A stretch of 64,000 bases of DNA from Bog-473 sp963744225 (GTDB lineage Bacteria > Actinomycetota > Acidimicrobiia > Acidimicrobiales > RAAP-2), in contig CAVUSV010000004.1 in the NCBI GenBank assembly GCA_963744225.1, positions 1,674,001-1,738,000 on the forward strand, read 5' to 3'. Positions 51,014 through 59,690 of the stretch are shown in pieces. The notes beneath the pieces were generated by a model. The model worked only from the letters and a program-made list of their open reading frames with translations, was not told the DNA's origin and did no database searches. The position numbers and the translations under genes are program-made. How positions within the stretch are numbered: the first letter of the stretch is position 1; every line of letters starts with the position of its first letter.

Positions 51014-52441
51014 ATGCGCAAGTTGCAGAACTTCGTCGGAGGGGCCTATCGAGACGCCGAGGACGGGCCCACCGCACCCCTGATCAACCCCAGCACCGGC
51101 GAGCCCTTCGCCGACGCGCCCGTGTCGGGACCGGCCGATGTCGACTCGGCGCTTCGGGTCGCCGCCGACGCCTTCGTCTCCTGGCGCCGCACGACGCCTT
51201 CCGAGCGGAGCCTCGCGCTCATCCGCATCGCCGATGCCCTGGAAGCGAGAGCTGAGGACCTGGTCCAGGCCGAGTGCGAGAACACGGGAAAGCCGTACCA
51301 GCTGACCATGGACGAGGAGATCCCGCCCATGATCGACCAGATTCGCTTCTTCGCGGGAGCGGCACGCCTTCTCGAGGGCTTGGCGGCGTCGGAGTACATG
51401 GCAGGCCACACGTCGTTCATCCGTCGGGAGCCGATCGGTGTGTGCGGAGCAGTGACACCATGGAACTACCCGATGATGATGGCGGTCTGGAAATTCGCCC
51501 CCGCGCTGGCCGCCGGGAACACGATGGTGCTCAAGCCGTCGGACACCACTCCGGTCACGAGCCTGCTCATGGCCGAGATCATGGCCGAGCACCTCCCAGC
51601 GGGGGTGTTCAACGTGGTGTGCGGTGACCGCGATACCGGGCGGGCCCTCGTGGTGCACGACACGCCGGCAATGGTGTCGGTGACCGGATCGGTCCGGGCT
51701 GGCATGGAGGTCGCAGCAGCGGCCGCCCCCACCCTCAAGCGGGTCCACCTGGAGTTGGGCGGCAAGGCGCCGGTCATCGTCTTCGACGACGCCGACCCCG
51801 CCGCAGCGGCCGAGGGGATAGCCGGCGCCGGCTACTTCAACGTGGGCCAGGACTGCACGGCCGCCACCCGGGTCCTCGCGGGACCGCGAGTGCACGAGGA
51901 GCTGTTGGCGGCACTGGTTGAGCAGGCCGAAGGAACGACCGTCGGGGGCTCCGACAACGAAGGAGCCGACTTCGGGCCGCTCAACAGCGCCGCGCAGCTG
52001 GAGCGGGTGCGGGGCTTCCTGGAGCGCACCCCCGCCCACGCCTCGGTCATGACGGGCGGGGCCCAGGTGGGCGACCGCGGCTTCTGTTTCGCGCCGACGG
52101 TGGTCGCCGGCCTGCGGCAGGACGACGAGATGGTGCAGTCCGAGGTGTTCGGTCCGGTGATCACCGTGCAGGAGTTCAACGACGAGAAAGAGGCCCTCGA
52201 GTGGGCCAACGGGGTGCAGTACGGCTTGGCCTCCTCGGTTTGGACGCGTGACCACGGCCGGGCCATGCGCATGGCGCGTGACCTCGACTTCGGCTGCGTG
52301 TGGATCAACACGCACATCCCGCTGGTGGCGGAGATGCCTCATGGCGGCTTCAAGCGCTCGGGGTACGGCAAGGACCTCTCGCTCTACGGCTTCGAGGACT
52401 ACACCCGCGTGAAGCACGTCATGAGCTACATCGAGGAGTAG
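51014..52441 (+). CDS. Aldehyde dehydrogenase (gamma-aminobutyraldehyde dehydrogenase-like)
   Basis: A 475-residue NAD(P)+ aldehyde dehydrogenase. It has TPWNYPMMM and LKPSDTTPVTSL in the cofactor domain, the general base Glu in LELGGKAP and the catalytic Cys in NVGQDCTAATRV. The VWINTHIPLVAEMPHGGFKRSGYGKDLS end is typical of the 4-aminobutyraldehyde/betaine-aldehyde group. It would oxidise the aminoaldehyde made by the divergent aminotransferase. GAAGGAG precedes the ATG. Alanine dehydrogenase follows after 3 bases. Confidence 0.9.
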   Translation: MRKLQNFVGGAYRDAEDGPTAPLINPSTGEPFADAPVSGPADVDSALRVAADAFVSWRRTTPSERSLALIRIADALEARAEDLVQAECENTGKPYQLTMDEEIPPMIDQIRFFAGAARLLEGLAASEYMAGHTSFIRREPIGVCGAVTPWNYPMMMAVWKFAPALAAGNTMVLKPSDTTPVTSLLMAEIMAEHLPAGVFNVVCGDRDTGRALVVHDTPAMVSVTGSVRAGMEVAAAAAPTLKRVHLELGGKAPVIVFDDADPAAAAEGIAGAGYFNVGQDCTAATRVLAGPRVHEELLAALVEQAEGTTVGGSDNEGADFGPLNSAAQLERVRGFLERTPAHASVMTGGAQVGDRGFCFAPTVVAGLRQDDEMVQSEVFGPVITVQEFNDEKEALEWANGVQYGLASSVWTRDHGRAMRMARDLDFGCVWINTHIPLVAEMPHGGFKRSGYGKDLSLYGFEDYTRVKHVMSYIEE

Positions 52442-52444
52442 CGC

Positions 52445-53566
52445 ATGATCGTCGGGGTCCCGAGCGAGGTGAAGGCGGACGAATACCGGGTGGCGCTGAC
52501 GCCGGCGGGGGTGCGAGAGCTCACGTCGGCTGGCCACGCCGTCTACGTCCAGAAGGGAGCGGGCGACGGCTCGTCCCTGCCCGACGCCGACTTCGTACGG
52601 ACCGGAGCGAAGATCGTCGACTCCGAGGAGGACGTCTGGGGAACCGCGGACCTCGTGTGCAAGGTGAAGGAGCCGGTGCCCGAGGAGTACCACCTCTTGG
52701 GGCTGCGTTCGGGACAGACGCTCTTCACCTACTTGCACCTCGCGGCATCGCGCGAGTGCACGGAGGCACTCGTCGCGGCCGGCAACGTCGCCATCGCCTA
52801 CGAGACCGTCCGCCAGGAGGACAACACGCTCCCCCTGCTGGCGCCGATGAGCGAGGTGGCGGGGAGGATGGCTCCCTTAATGGGCGCCCACCACCTGATG
52901 CGGCCCGGTGGGGGCAGGGGAGTGCTCGTCTGCGGCGTCCCGGGCGTGCGGGCTGCCCGCGTGGTCATCCTGGGCGCAGGGGTGGCAGGGATGGCCGCGG
53001 CCACCATGGCCGTGGGGATGCACTCGGAAGTGTTCGTCCTCGACCGCAACCTCGACAAGTTGCGCGAGGTCGACCATCACTTCCGGGGCGCGCTCGAGAC
53101 GATCGCCTCGTCCGAACACGCAATCGAGGAGATTTGCCTCGAGGCCGACATCGTGATCGGGGCGGTGCTCGTCGTGGGCGCCCGGGCCCCCCGCCTCGTG
53201 TCGGACGCACTGGTCGAGCAGATGCGGCGCGGTTCGGTGCTCGTTGACATATCCGTGGACCAGGGGGGCTGTTTCGAGTCAACCCGTCCGACCACGCACT
53301 CGAACCCGACGTTCGAGGTGCACGGGTCGATCTTCTATTGCGTGGCCAACATGCCGGGCGCCGTTCCCCACACGTCCACCCATGCGCTGGCCAACGCCAC
53401 GCTTCCCTACACGCTGGGCATCGCCAATCTGGGGTGGAAGGACGCCGTGCGCGCCAATCATGCCCTGGCCGAGGGGGTGAACGTGGCGAACGGCAACATC
53501 GTCTACCGGCCCGTGGCCGAGGCCCACGGCCTTCCGTTCACCCCGCTCGCCGAGCTGTTGGACTGA
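52445..53566 (+). CDS. ald: Alanine dehydrogenase
   Basis: A 373-residue enzyme with VGVPSEVKADEYRVALTP at the N-terminus, substrate Lys in VCKVKEPV, His in FTYLHLAA, the NAD loop VVILGAGVAGMAAA, and the catalytic Asp in VDISVDQGGCFE. It converts L-alanine to pyruvate and ammonia. Because it is cotranscribed with an aminoaldehyde dehydrogenase and faces a pyruvate-type aminotransferase, it probably regenerates the amino acceptor and releases nitrogen as ammonium. Confidence 0.95.
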   Translation: MIVGVPSEVKADEYRVALTPAGVRELTSAGHAVYVQKGAGDGSSLPDADFVRTGAKIVDSEEDVWGTADLVCKVKEPVPEEYHLLGLRSGQTLFTYLHLAASRECTEALVAAGNVAIAYETVRQEDNTLPLLAPMSEVAGRMAPLMGAHHLMRPGGGRGVLVCGVPGVRAARVVILGAGVAGMAAATMAVGMHSEVFVLDRNLDKLREVDHHFRGALETIASSEHAIEEICLEADIVIGAVLVVGARAPRLVSDALVEQMRRGSVLVDISVDQGGCFESTRPTTHSNPTFEVHGSIFYCVANMPGAVPHTSTHALANATLPYTLGIANLGWKDAVRANHALAEGVNVANGNIVYRPVAEAHGLPFTPLAELLD

Positions 53567-53652
53567 CCAGTCCGGCGGTTCCCCGCTCGCGCTCGTCGAA
53601 TCACCTTCCTCGGTCCTCCGTCGCTCAGGCGCAGCGGGCAGACTGGTCGCGC

Positions 53653-54303
53653 ATGGCGGACCTCCCGGTTCCCGAAGATCCTCGCTCGCCCTCCACGGAA
53701 ACTGGGCGGCTGACCGAGCGCGTGTCGGACGCAGAGCGCGACCGCACAGTGACCCTCCTCCGCGAACACGTCGTCGACGGCCGCTTGACGCTCGACGAGT
53801 TCTCCGAGCGGATCGGGCTGGCGCTCGAGTCCAGGACCCGGGGCGACCTCGAGGCCCTGCTGGCGGACCTCCCAGCCGTCGTCCCTGAGGAGCCCGGCGT
53901 CACGCCGCGCAAGACCCGACGCTGGCATGTCGCGGTCATGAGCGGGCACAGCACCAAGGGCCGCTGGCGCATCGGCGCCAAGACGAACGCCGTCGCCGTC
54001 ATGGGCGGGTGTGACATGGATCTGCGCCGGGCACAGATCGACGGGCCCGTGATCGAGATCACGGCGTTCGCCTTCTGGGGGGGTGTCCAGGTCACCGTCC
54101 CGGAGGGCTTCGAGGTGGAGCTCCTGGGCTTCTCGTTCATGGGGGGGCGCTCCTTGCGGGTACGGGACGTGCGCCGCATCCCGGGCTCGCCGCGGATCGT
54201 CATCCGTGGGTTCGCGGTGATGGGTGGTATTGAGGTCCGGAGCCGTCCCAACCGGTCGGGCCGGCGATCGCCCAGTCGGTTTCCGAAGGTGTCCTCGGCG
54301 TGA
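53653..54303 (+). CDS. DUF1707 plus LiaF-like (cell-wall stress) domain protein
   Basis: A 216-residue protein. Residues 15-70 form a DUF1707 domain (RVSDAERDRTVTLLREHVVDGRLTLDEFSERI pattern, quoted here only in part: RLTLDEFSERIGLAL). Residues 95-205 form a beta-repeat region with AVMGGCDMDLR, FAFWGGVQV and FSFMGGRSL, as in LiaF/DUF2154 proteins. No TM helix. Role unclear. CAGACT lies 8 bases before the ATG (possible leaderless promoter). Its stop overlaps the start of the first cyclase gene. Confidence 0.75.
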   Translation: MADLPVPEDPRSPSTETGRLTERVSDAERDRTVTLLREHVVDGRLTLDEFSERIGLALESRTRGDLEALLADLPAVVPEEPGVTPRKTRRWHVAVMSGHSTKGRWRIGAKTNAVAVMGGCDMDLRRAQIDGPVIEITAFAFWGGVQVTVPEGFEVELLGFSFMGGRSLRVRDVRRIPGSPRIVIRGFAVMGGIEVRSRPNRSGRRSPSRFPKVSSA

Positions 54304-54992
54304 TGGACGCTCTGGGGTCCTACCGGGGCCCGCCCGCCGGCCCCCCCGATCTGACCGCGCTGGGCAAGGACATCCGCCGCCAGCTGCACGCGCAGCGGCA
54401 CGGCCCGCGGCGGGCGGAGCGGCACGACCGGCGCACCGAGGCCTCGTCGCCGCCGGCGGCCGAGGACAGCGGGCTGCCCACCGACGGCACAGTGACCATC
54501 CTCTTCTGCGACATGGTCGACTACGCGGGCATGACCGAGCGGCTGGGTGACCAAGTGTCCCGTCAGGTCCTGCGTGAGCACCACCGCATCGTGCGCGACG
54601 CGCTGGCGCGGCACGTGGGCCGCGAGATCAGCGTCCAGGGGGACGGCTTCATGGTCGCGTTCGGAGGGGTGGCGCGCGTGCTGCGTTGCGCCGTTGCCAT
54701 ACAGCGGGCCGTTCGCGACTTCGTCCCGGCCGAGGGCGCAGAGCAGATCGCTGTCCACATTGGCATCCACACCGGCGACGCGGTGGCCGAGGGTGACGAC
54801 TTCCTCGGGCACACCGTCATCGTGGCGAGCCGGTTGGCCGACGCCGCCGGCCCAGGTGAAATCCTGGTGTCATCCCTGTCCGAGCAACTCGTCCAGGGCT
54901 CCGGGGAGTTCGCCTTCGACGGGCATCGCGAGACGCACCTCAAGGGGATGACGCGGGTGCAGCTGTCCGCCACGCTCTCCTGGGCCGAGTGA
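54303..54992 (+). CDS. Class III adenylate/guanylate cyclase domain protein
   Basis: A 229-residue soluble protein with about 60 low-complexity residues and one CHD domain. The metal-binding Asp residues lie in VTILFCDMVDYAG and ISVQGDGFMVAF. The transition-state Asn-Arg pair reads TVIVASRLADAA, so Asn is replaced by Ile while Arg is kept; activity may be low or need a partner. It could make cAMP or cGMP. It is coupled to the DUF1707 gene (TGATG) and followed 4 bases later by a second cyclase. Confidence 0.8.
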   Translation: MDALGSYRGPPAGPPDLTALGKDIRRQLHAQRHGPRRAERHDRRTEASSPPAAEDSGLPTDGTVTILFCDMVDYAGMTERLGDQVSRQVLREHHRIVRDALARHVGREISVQGDGFMVAFGGVARVLRCAVAIQRAVRDFVPAEGAEQIAVHIGIHTGDAVAEGDDFLGHTVIVASRLADAAGPGEILVSSLSEQLVQGSGEFAFDGHRETHLKGMTRVQLSATLSWAE

Positions 54993-54996
54993 GCAG

Positions 54997-56192
54997 GTGG
55001 TGGACACCGGCGTCTGGGAACGGGCCGGACTGTACGACCCGCTCGCTGCCGGGGCCGCCGAGCGCCTCGCCCTTCTCCAGTACCTGACCGAGCGCGGCGC
55101 CACCATCGAGCAGATGGTGGACGCCCATCGTCGGGGCACGCTGCCCGGCGTGGCCAGTGACCTCGTCACGCAGGGCACAACCATGGCGCGGGTAACGGCC
55201 ATCGCCGAGCAGAGCGGTGTCGCCCTGCCGCGCGTCCTGCGTGCGCTGCTGGCGGCCGGCATCCCGGCCCAGGCCGACACCGAGGTCCCCGCCGACCTCG
55301 TCGGCTTGTTGGCCGTCTTCGAGCAGGCGTCCGCGCTGATGGGCGACGAGGCCATCCTCGCCTTCACCCGCGTCCTGGGGGCGTCGGCCATGAACATCGC
55401 CGAGGCCGCCATCGCCCTCTTCTTCGCCGAGCTCGGCCCGGGGACCGTGCGGGAGGGTCCGGACGAGCTGGCCCGTGCCCGGATAGCAGAGGCGGCCACG
55501 ACGGCGTTCACTCAGGTCCCCGACGTTCTGGTCCGCATGGTGATGGACGCCTTCGAGCGGGCACAGCGCCGGGCCGAGCTGGCCCGCAGTTGGCTGGCGC
55601 CGTTCTCCGACGACGAGGACGGTGGCGGTGGCGGGGCCGGGGGCGGGGCAGAAGGCTCGACCGAGGTCGTCGCCCTCGGCTTCGTCGATCTGGTGGGCTC
55701 CACCGCGTGGGCCCAGTCGGTGAACCTGCGCGAGCAGAACCTTGCGCTGACCCGCTTCGAGTCGGCTGCGTGGACGTTCGCCGTCCTCAACGGAGGCCGC
55801 GTCGTCAAGACGATCGGCGACGAGGTCTTCTTCGCCGCCCCGACAGCGGAGGCCGCCTGCCGCATCGGCACGGAGGTGTGCCGGGCCGTGGGCGACGACG
55901 ATCTCCTCCCGCCGGCGCGCGGGGCAGTGGGCCTGGGCCCTGTCACCCCCGCGAGGGGGACTACTTCGGGCCGCTCGTGAACCTCTTGGCCCGGCTGGTC
56001 AAGGTGGCCGCACCTGGCGGGCTCGTCGTCACCGAGGCGGTCGCAGCGGACCTCGCACCCGACGCGTGGTCGCTCCAGCCGTTGGATCCGGCCGACCTCC
56101 GGGGCATCGAGGGCCCCGTCCGGGCGTTCGCCGTGGAGCCGAAAAACGGCCACCCGACGACGCCACAGATGCCACCGGCGGCCATCGGTTAA
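54997..56192 (+). CDS. Class III adenylate cyclase with N-terminal regulatory domain, frameshifted
   Basis: The first 210 residues are helical (adenylate-cyclase regulatory type; RLALLQYLTERGATIEQM at the start). A Gly-rich linker leads to a CHD domain with LGFVDLVGSTAWA and GRVVKTIGDEVFFA. The frame fails after VGLGPVTP. The rest (REGDYFGPLVNLLARLVKVAAPG, with the catalytic Asn and Arg) follows in another frame to 56192. One extra C in the CCCCC at 55946-55950 gives a continuous protein of about 398 residues. All catalytic residues are then present. Likely an assembly error. Confidence 0.8.
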
Positions 56193-56211
56193 TCTGACGG
56201 GTCGTCAGATT
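56191..56211. promoter_or_regulatory. Perfect 9-3-9 palindrome upstream of the acyl-CoA dehydrogenase operon
   Basis: AATCTGACG-GGT-CGTCAGATT is a perfect inverted repeat directly after the cyclase stop and 57 bases before the acyl-CoA dehydrogenase start. The size fits a TetR-family operator, and TCTGACG...CGTCAGA motifs of this kind occur before acyl-CoA metabolism genes in actinobacteria (from memory, to be checked). It could also act as a terminator stem, but there is no T-tract. Confidence 0.6.
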
Positions 56212-56267
56212 CGTGGGCGGGGCCGGTATCGCCGGCCGTGCGCACCCGGCCCGGAGGTCACCGCACC

Positions 56268-57446
56268 ATGGACTTCGAGTTCTCCGACGAGCAGCTCGCG
56301 TTCGTCAAGGAGGTCGAGAGCTTCCTCGATGCCAATGACGACCCCGACGTGTTCGACCTGACTCGGGAGAACATGGCCCAGATTGTCGACACCCCCAAGC
56401 GGCGGGCCTTCATGGCATCCCTTGGCGAGCGGGGCTGGCTTGGCATGACCTGGCCCAAGGAATATGGCGGCTCCGAGGGCGAAGGTGTCTACGAGTACCT
56501 CCTCAACGAGCAGCTGGCCGGGCGAGGCGGGCCCCAGATCGGCAAAGGCGTCGGCATCGTCGGCAAGACGATCATCCGCCACGGGAACGAGCGACTGAAG
56601 GCCGAGTTCCTGCCCAAGATCCTCCGTAACGAGGTCGAGTTCGCAGTGGGCTACTCAGAGCCCAACGCCGGGTCCGACGCCGCGTCCATGCAACTCAAGG
56701 CCACCCGCGACGACGGCGGCTGGATACTGAACGGCCAGAAGACGTGGACGACCTCCGCTCACTTCGCCGAGTGGTATTGGGTCGGCGGCCGCACCGATCC
56801 CGAGTCCAAGCACGCCGGCATCACACTCTTCCTCGTCCCCATCGACCAACCCAACATCACGGTCAACGCCATCTGGACCATGGGCGACGAGCGCACCAAC
56901 GAGGTCTTTCTGAACGACGTCTTTGTCCCCGACGACTACGTCGTGGGCGAGGTGAACCGCGGCTTCCAATACATCTCCGAAGCGCTCGACCTCGAGCGCT
57001 TCACGATGTTCACCTTCTCGCCCATCGCCCAGCGATTCGAGCTGCTCGTCGAGTACGTCAAGACAACCACCCGAGACGGCGTCCCCCTCAAAAACGACCC
57101 CGTGATCCGCCAGCGTCTGGCCCAGTTGGCCACCCAGCTCGAGGTCGCCCGCGTCATGGGTCTCAAGTTCGTCTACGAGTCCGCCAAGGGCGGCGCCGCA
57201 CCCACCGCCGAGGCGTCGGAGTACAAACTGTTCGCCACCGAGCTCTCCAAGCGCCTGGCCAACGCCTCGATGGACATCGCCGGCCCGGGGAGCCAGCTGC
57301 GCGTCAAGACCGACGACGCGCCCATGGCGGGCCGCGCGGAGTCGACCTACCGCTACACCGTCATCGACACCATCGGCGGCGGCGCGTCCGAGATCCAGAA
57401 GAACATCATCGCCCGGCGCAAGCTCGGTCTGCCGAAGAATTTCTGA
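56268..57446 (+). CDS. Acyl-CoA dehydrogenase (FadE-type)
   Basis: A 392-residue flavoprotein with all three ACAD parts: N-terminal helices (GWLGMTWPKEYGGSE), central sheet (FAVGYSEPNAGSDAA), and C-terminal helices ending TIGGGASEIQKNIIARRKLGLP. The GGASE end carries the position used as catalytic base in several families. It should oxidise an acyl-CoA to the 2-enoyl-CoA. A second, diverged ACAD ends the operon, so the active enzyme may be a heteromer. The ATG at 56268 has GGAGG 10 bases upstream. Confidence 0.9.
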   Translation: MDFEFSDEQLAFVKEVESFLDANDDPDVFDLTRENMAQIVDTPKRRAFMASLGERGWLGMTWPKEYGGSEGEGVYEYLLNEQLAGRGGPQIGKGVGIVGKTIIRHGNERLKAEFLPKILRNEVEFAVGYSEPNAGSDAASMQLKATRDDGGWILNGQKTWTTSAHFAEWYWVGGRTDPESKHAGITLFLVPIDQPNITVNAIWTMGDERTNEVFLNDVFVPDDYVVGEVNRGFQYISEALDLERFTMFTFSPIAQRFELLVEYVKTTTRDGVPLKNDPVIRQRLAQLATQLEVARVMGLKFVYESAKGGAAPTAEASEYKLFATELSKRLANASMDIAGPGSQLRVKTDDAPMAGRAESTYRYTVIDTIGGGASEIQKNIIARRKLGLPKNF

Positions 57447-57447
57447 G

Positions 57448-58630
57448 GTGTCCGCCGCGTCGTCCTCCCCAGGTCCCCTTGGCGGGGTCACCGTTCTCGA
57501 CCTCTCGACGGTGGGCCCGGCCGCGCGCTGCACAAGGCTTCTGGCCGACTATGGCGCCCGCGTCGTCAAGGTCGGTCCGGTACCGTCCGCCGGCGCGACG
57601 CCGATCGAGCCCCCGTACTTTGCCTACAGCGGTCACCGCGGCATGCACCGAGTCCTTCTCGATCTCAAGGACAGCGAGGGCAGGGAGGCGTTCCTTGCTT
57701 TGGCCGCGGCAGCCGATGTCGTGGTCGAGAGCTTCCGTCCGGGCGTGGTCGACCGCTTGGGCATCGGCTACGACACGGTGTCGGCGCGCAACGCCGGCAT
57801 CGTGTACTGCTCCACAAGCGGCTACGGCCAACGGGGCCCGCGGGCGGACTGGGCCGGCCATGACATCGACTACCTCGCCGTGGGCGGCTACCTGGCCATG
57901 AGCACACCGGGACTCGACGGCGCGCCACCCCTGCCCGGTGCCACGGTGGCCGATGCAGCCGCCGGGGGCATGCAGGCGGCACTGGCCATCACCGTCGCAC
58001 TGGCCGCACGCGCCGCGTCCGGCCGGGGTGCGTACCTCGACGTGTCCGTGGCCGACGGGGTCCTGTGGCTGATGTCACTCCTGATCGACGAGCATCTCGC
58101 GCTCGGCACGAGCCCGCGGCCCGGCCACGACCTCCTCACCGGGCGTTACGCCTGCTACGCCACCTACCGTGCGGGCGACGGCAAATGGCTCGCCGTCGGC
58201 GCCATCGAGTCCAAGTTCTTCGCCAACCTGTGTACCGCGCTGGGCTGCCCGGAGTTCGCCGGCGCCCAACTCGACGACGACGTCCAACCGGCCATCAGGG
58301 CCGCGTTCGCCTCTGCCTTCGCCACCCGGACGCCGCGACCAGTGGGTGGAGGCGCTGGCGAACGCCGATACCTGCGTGGCCCCCGTCCTCGAGGTTTCCG
58401 AGGTTGCCGACCATCCGCAATTCTCGGCTCACGGAGTGGTGACGACGGCCCAGCACCCGACCCATGGGGACCTGCGGCAGCTGGAGCCCCTGCTCGCTGG
58501 GATGGAACGGCCTGCGGCACCGGCGTCGCTACCCGACATGACCCAGACCGACTCGGAGCACCTCTTGAAGGAGGCCGGCGTCGACGGCGAGACGGTCGCC
58601 CGCTGGGTGGCCCGGAGGATCGTGGCGTGA
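57448..58630 (+). CDS. Class III CoA transferase (CaiB/BaiF family), frameshifted
   Basis: From the GTG at 57448, one base after the ACAD stop, the frame gives a CaiB/BaiF protein: TVLDLSTVGPAARCTRLLADYGARVVKV is the N-terminal signature region, with VVVESFRPGVVDRLG later. After AFATRT (about residue 295) the frame is lost. Family sequence resumes as RDQWVEALANADTCVAPVLE in another frame to a TGA at 58630. Removing one C of the CC at 58333-58334 restores about 393 residues. It would activate the free acid with CoA. The stop overlaps the next start as GTGA. Confidence 0.83.
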
Positions 58631-59148
58631 GTGGCGCCGACGTGGTGGCCGAGGCGCGCGATCGCATCGGCAAAGAGCAGTACCCCGAGGTGGGGGAGTT
58701 CCCCGTCGAGCGCGGGTACGTGTGGACGTCGTGTGCCTCGGTCGAGAACGGCAACCCCCTCTTCTGGGATGACGACGTTGCCGACACCCTCACCGGTGGC
58801 CCCGTTGCGCCTCCGTCCATGGTCTCGGTGTGGTTCCGGCCGCACCACTGGGCTCCGGGTCGCACCAAAGAGGCGCTGCCGCTGCAGGTGCATTTCGACC
58901 TCAAAGAGCATTTCGGGCTCCCTGAGGCCGTCATGACCGACAACACAATTGAGTTTCACACGCCCGTCCGCATGGGTGACGTGCTGCGGACGCATCAGAT
59001 CCTGCGCTCCATTAGCGACGAGAAGACCACGAAGCTGGGCACCGGCCGGTTCTGGGTCATCGATGTGCTGTACAGCAACGCTGACGGCGAGCTGGTGGCG
59101 GTCGAGTCCTACACCGGGTTCGGCTACCGGCGTGACGACTCGACATGA
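58627..59148 (+). CDS. MaoC-like dehydratase, FAS1-like N-type hot-dog protein
   Basis: A 173-residue single hot-dog domain. The segments EVGEFPVERGYVWTSCASVENGNPLFWDD and AVMTDNTIEFHTPVRMGDVLR match MaoC_dehydrat_N / FAS1-like dehydratases, which usually pair with a second hot-dog subunit. The GTG start overlaps the CoA transferase stop, and its stop overlaps the next MaoC gene (ATGA). The pair should hydrate the enoyl-CoA produced by the dehydrogenases. Confidence 0.82.
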   Translation: MSGADVVAEARDRIGKEQYPEVGEFPVERGYVWTSCASVENGNPLFWDDDVADTLTGGPVAPPSMVSVWFRPHHWAPGRTKEALPLQVHFDLKEHFGLPEAVMTDNTIEFHTPVRMGDVLRTHQILRSISDEKTTKLGTGRFWVIDVLYSNADGELVAVESYTGFGYRRDDST

Positions 59149-59648
59149 CCGTCATCGTTGCCCCCCGGCTCCTGTTCGATGACGTGGCCGCCGGCGACGA
59201 ATTGCCGCCGCTGGACTACGAGGTCACCGCCACGACCGTGGTACTTGGCGCCCTAGCCACACGCGACTGGCGGCCCATGCACCATGACAAGGATTTCGCC
59301 GTCCACCGCAACGGCACGAAGGACATCTTCTTGAACACGCCGAACCAGGCCGCATGGTTCGAGCGCTACCTCACCGACTGGAGCGGGCCGCACGGCAGGC
59401 TGGCGCGCGTCACGTTCCGCATGAAGGGTTCGGTCTTCCCGGGCGACACCATGTCCTTCAGGGGTGTGGTGGAATCGACTGAAGTCGACGTTGCCGGTTG
59501 CGGGTTCGCCACGGTCGCGGTGACTCTGGCCGTTGAAGGTGACCCGAAGACGACATGCCTCGCTCGTCTCGCGCTCCCGCTGAGCGACGACGACAACCCC
59601 TGGGCACGCCGAGGCGACCGGTGGCGACCCTCGCCCGCGCCGTCGTGA
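59145..59648 (+). CDS. MaoC-like dehydratase
   Basis: A 167-residue hot-dog protein. The hydratase-type motif reads RDWRPMHHDKDFA (Asp and His of the catalytic dyad retained, surrounding NP changed). It probably forms a heteromer with the preceding FAS1-like protein, as ChsH1-ChsH2 do in mycobacterial cholesterol side-chain degradation; this parallel is inferred from gene order. The ATG overlaps the upstream stop. Confidence 0.82.
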   Translation: MTVIVAPRLLFDDVAAGDELPPLDYEVTATTVVLGALATRDWRPMHHDKDFAVHRNGTKDIFLNTPNQAAWFERYLTDWSGPHGRLARVTFRMKGSVFPGDTMSFRGVVESTEVDVAGCGFATVAVTLAVEGDPKTTCLARLALPLSDDDNPWARRGDRWRPSPAPS

Positions 59649-59690
59649 CACCGCAGTCCTCCGTCCCGGCAATCACGAAAGAGGCTCTCC

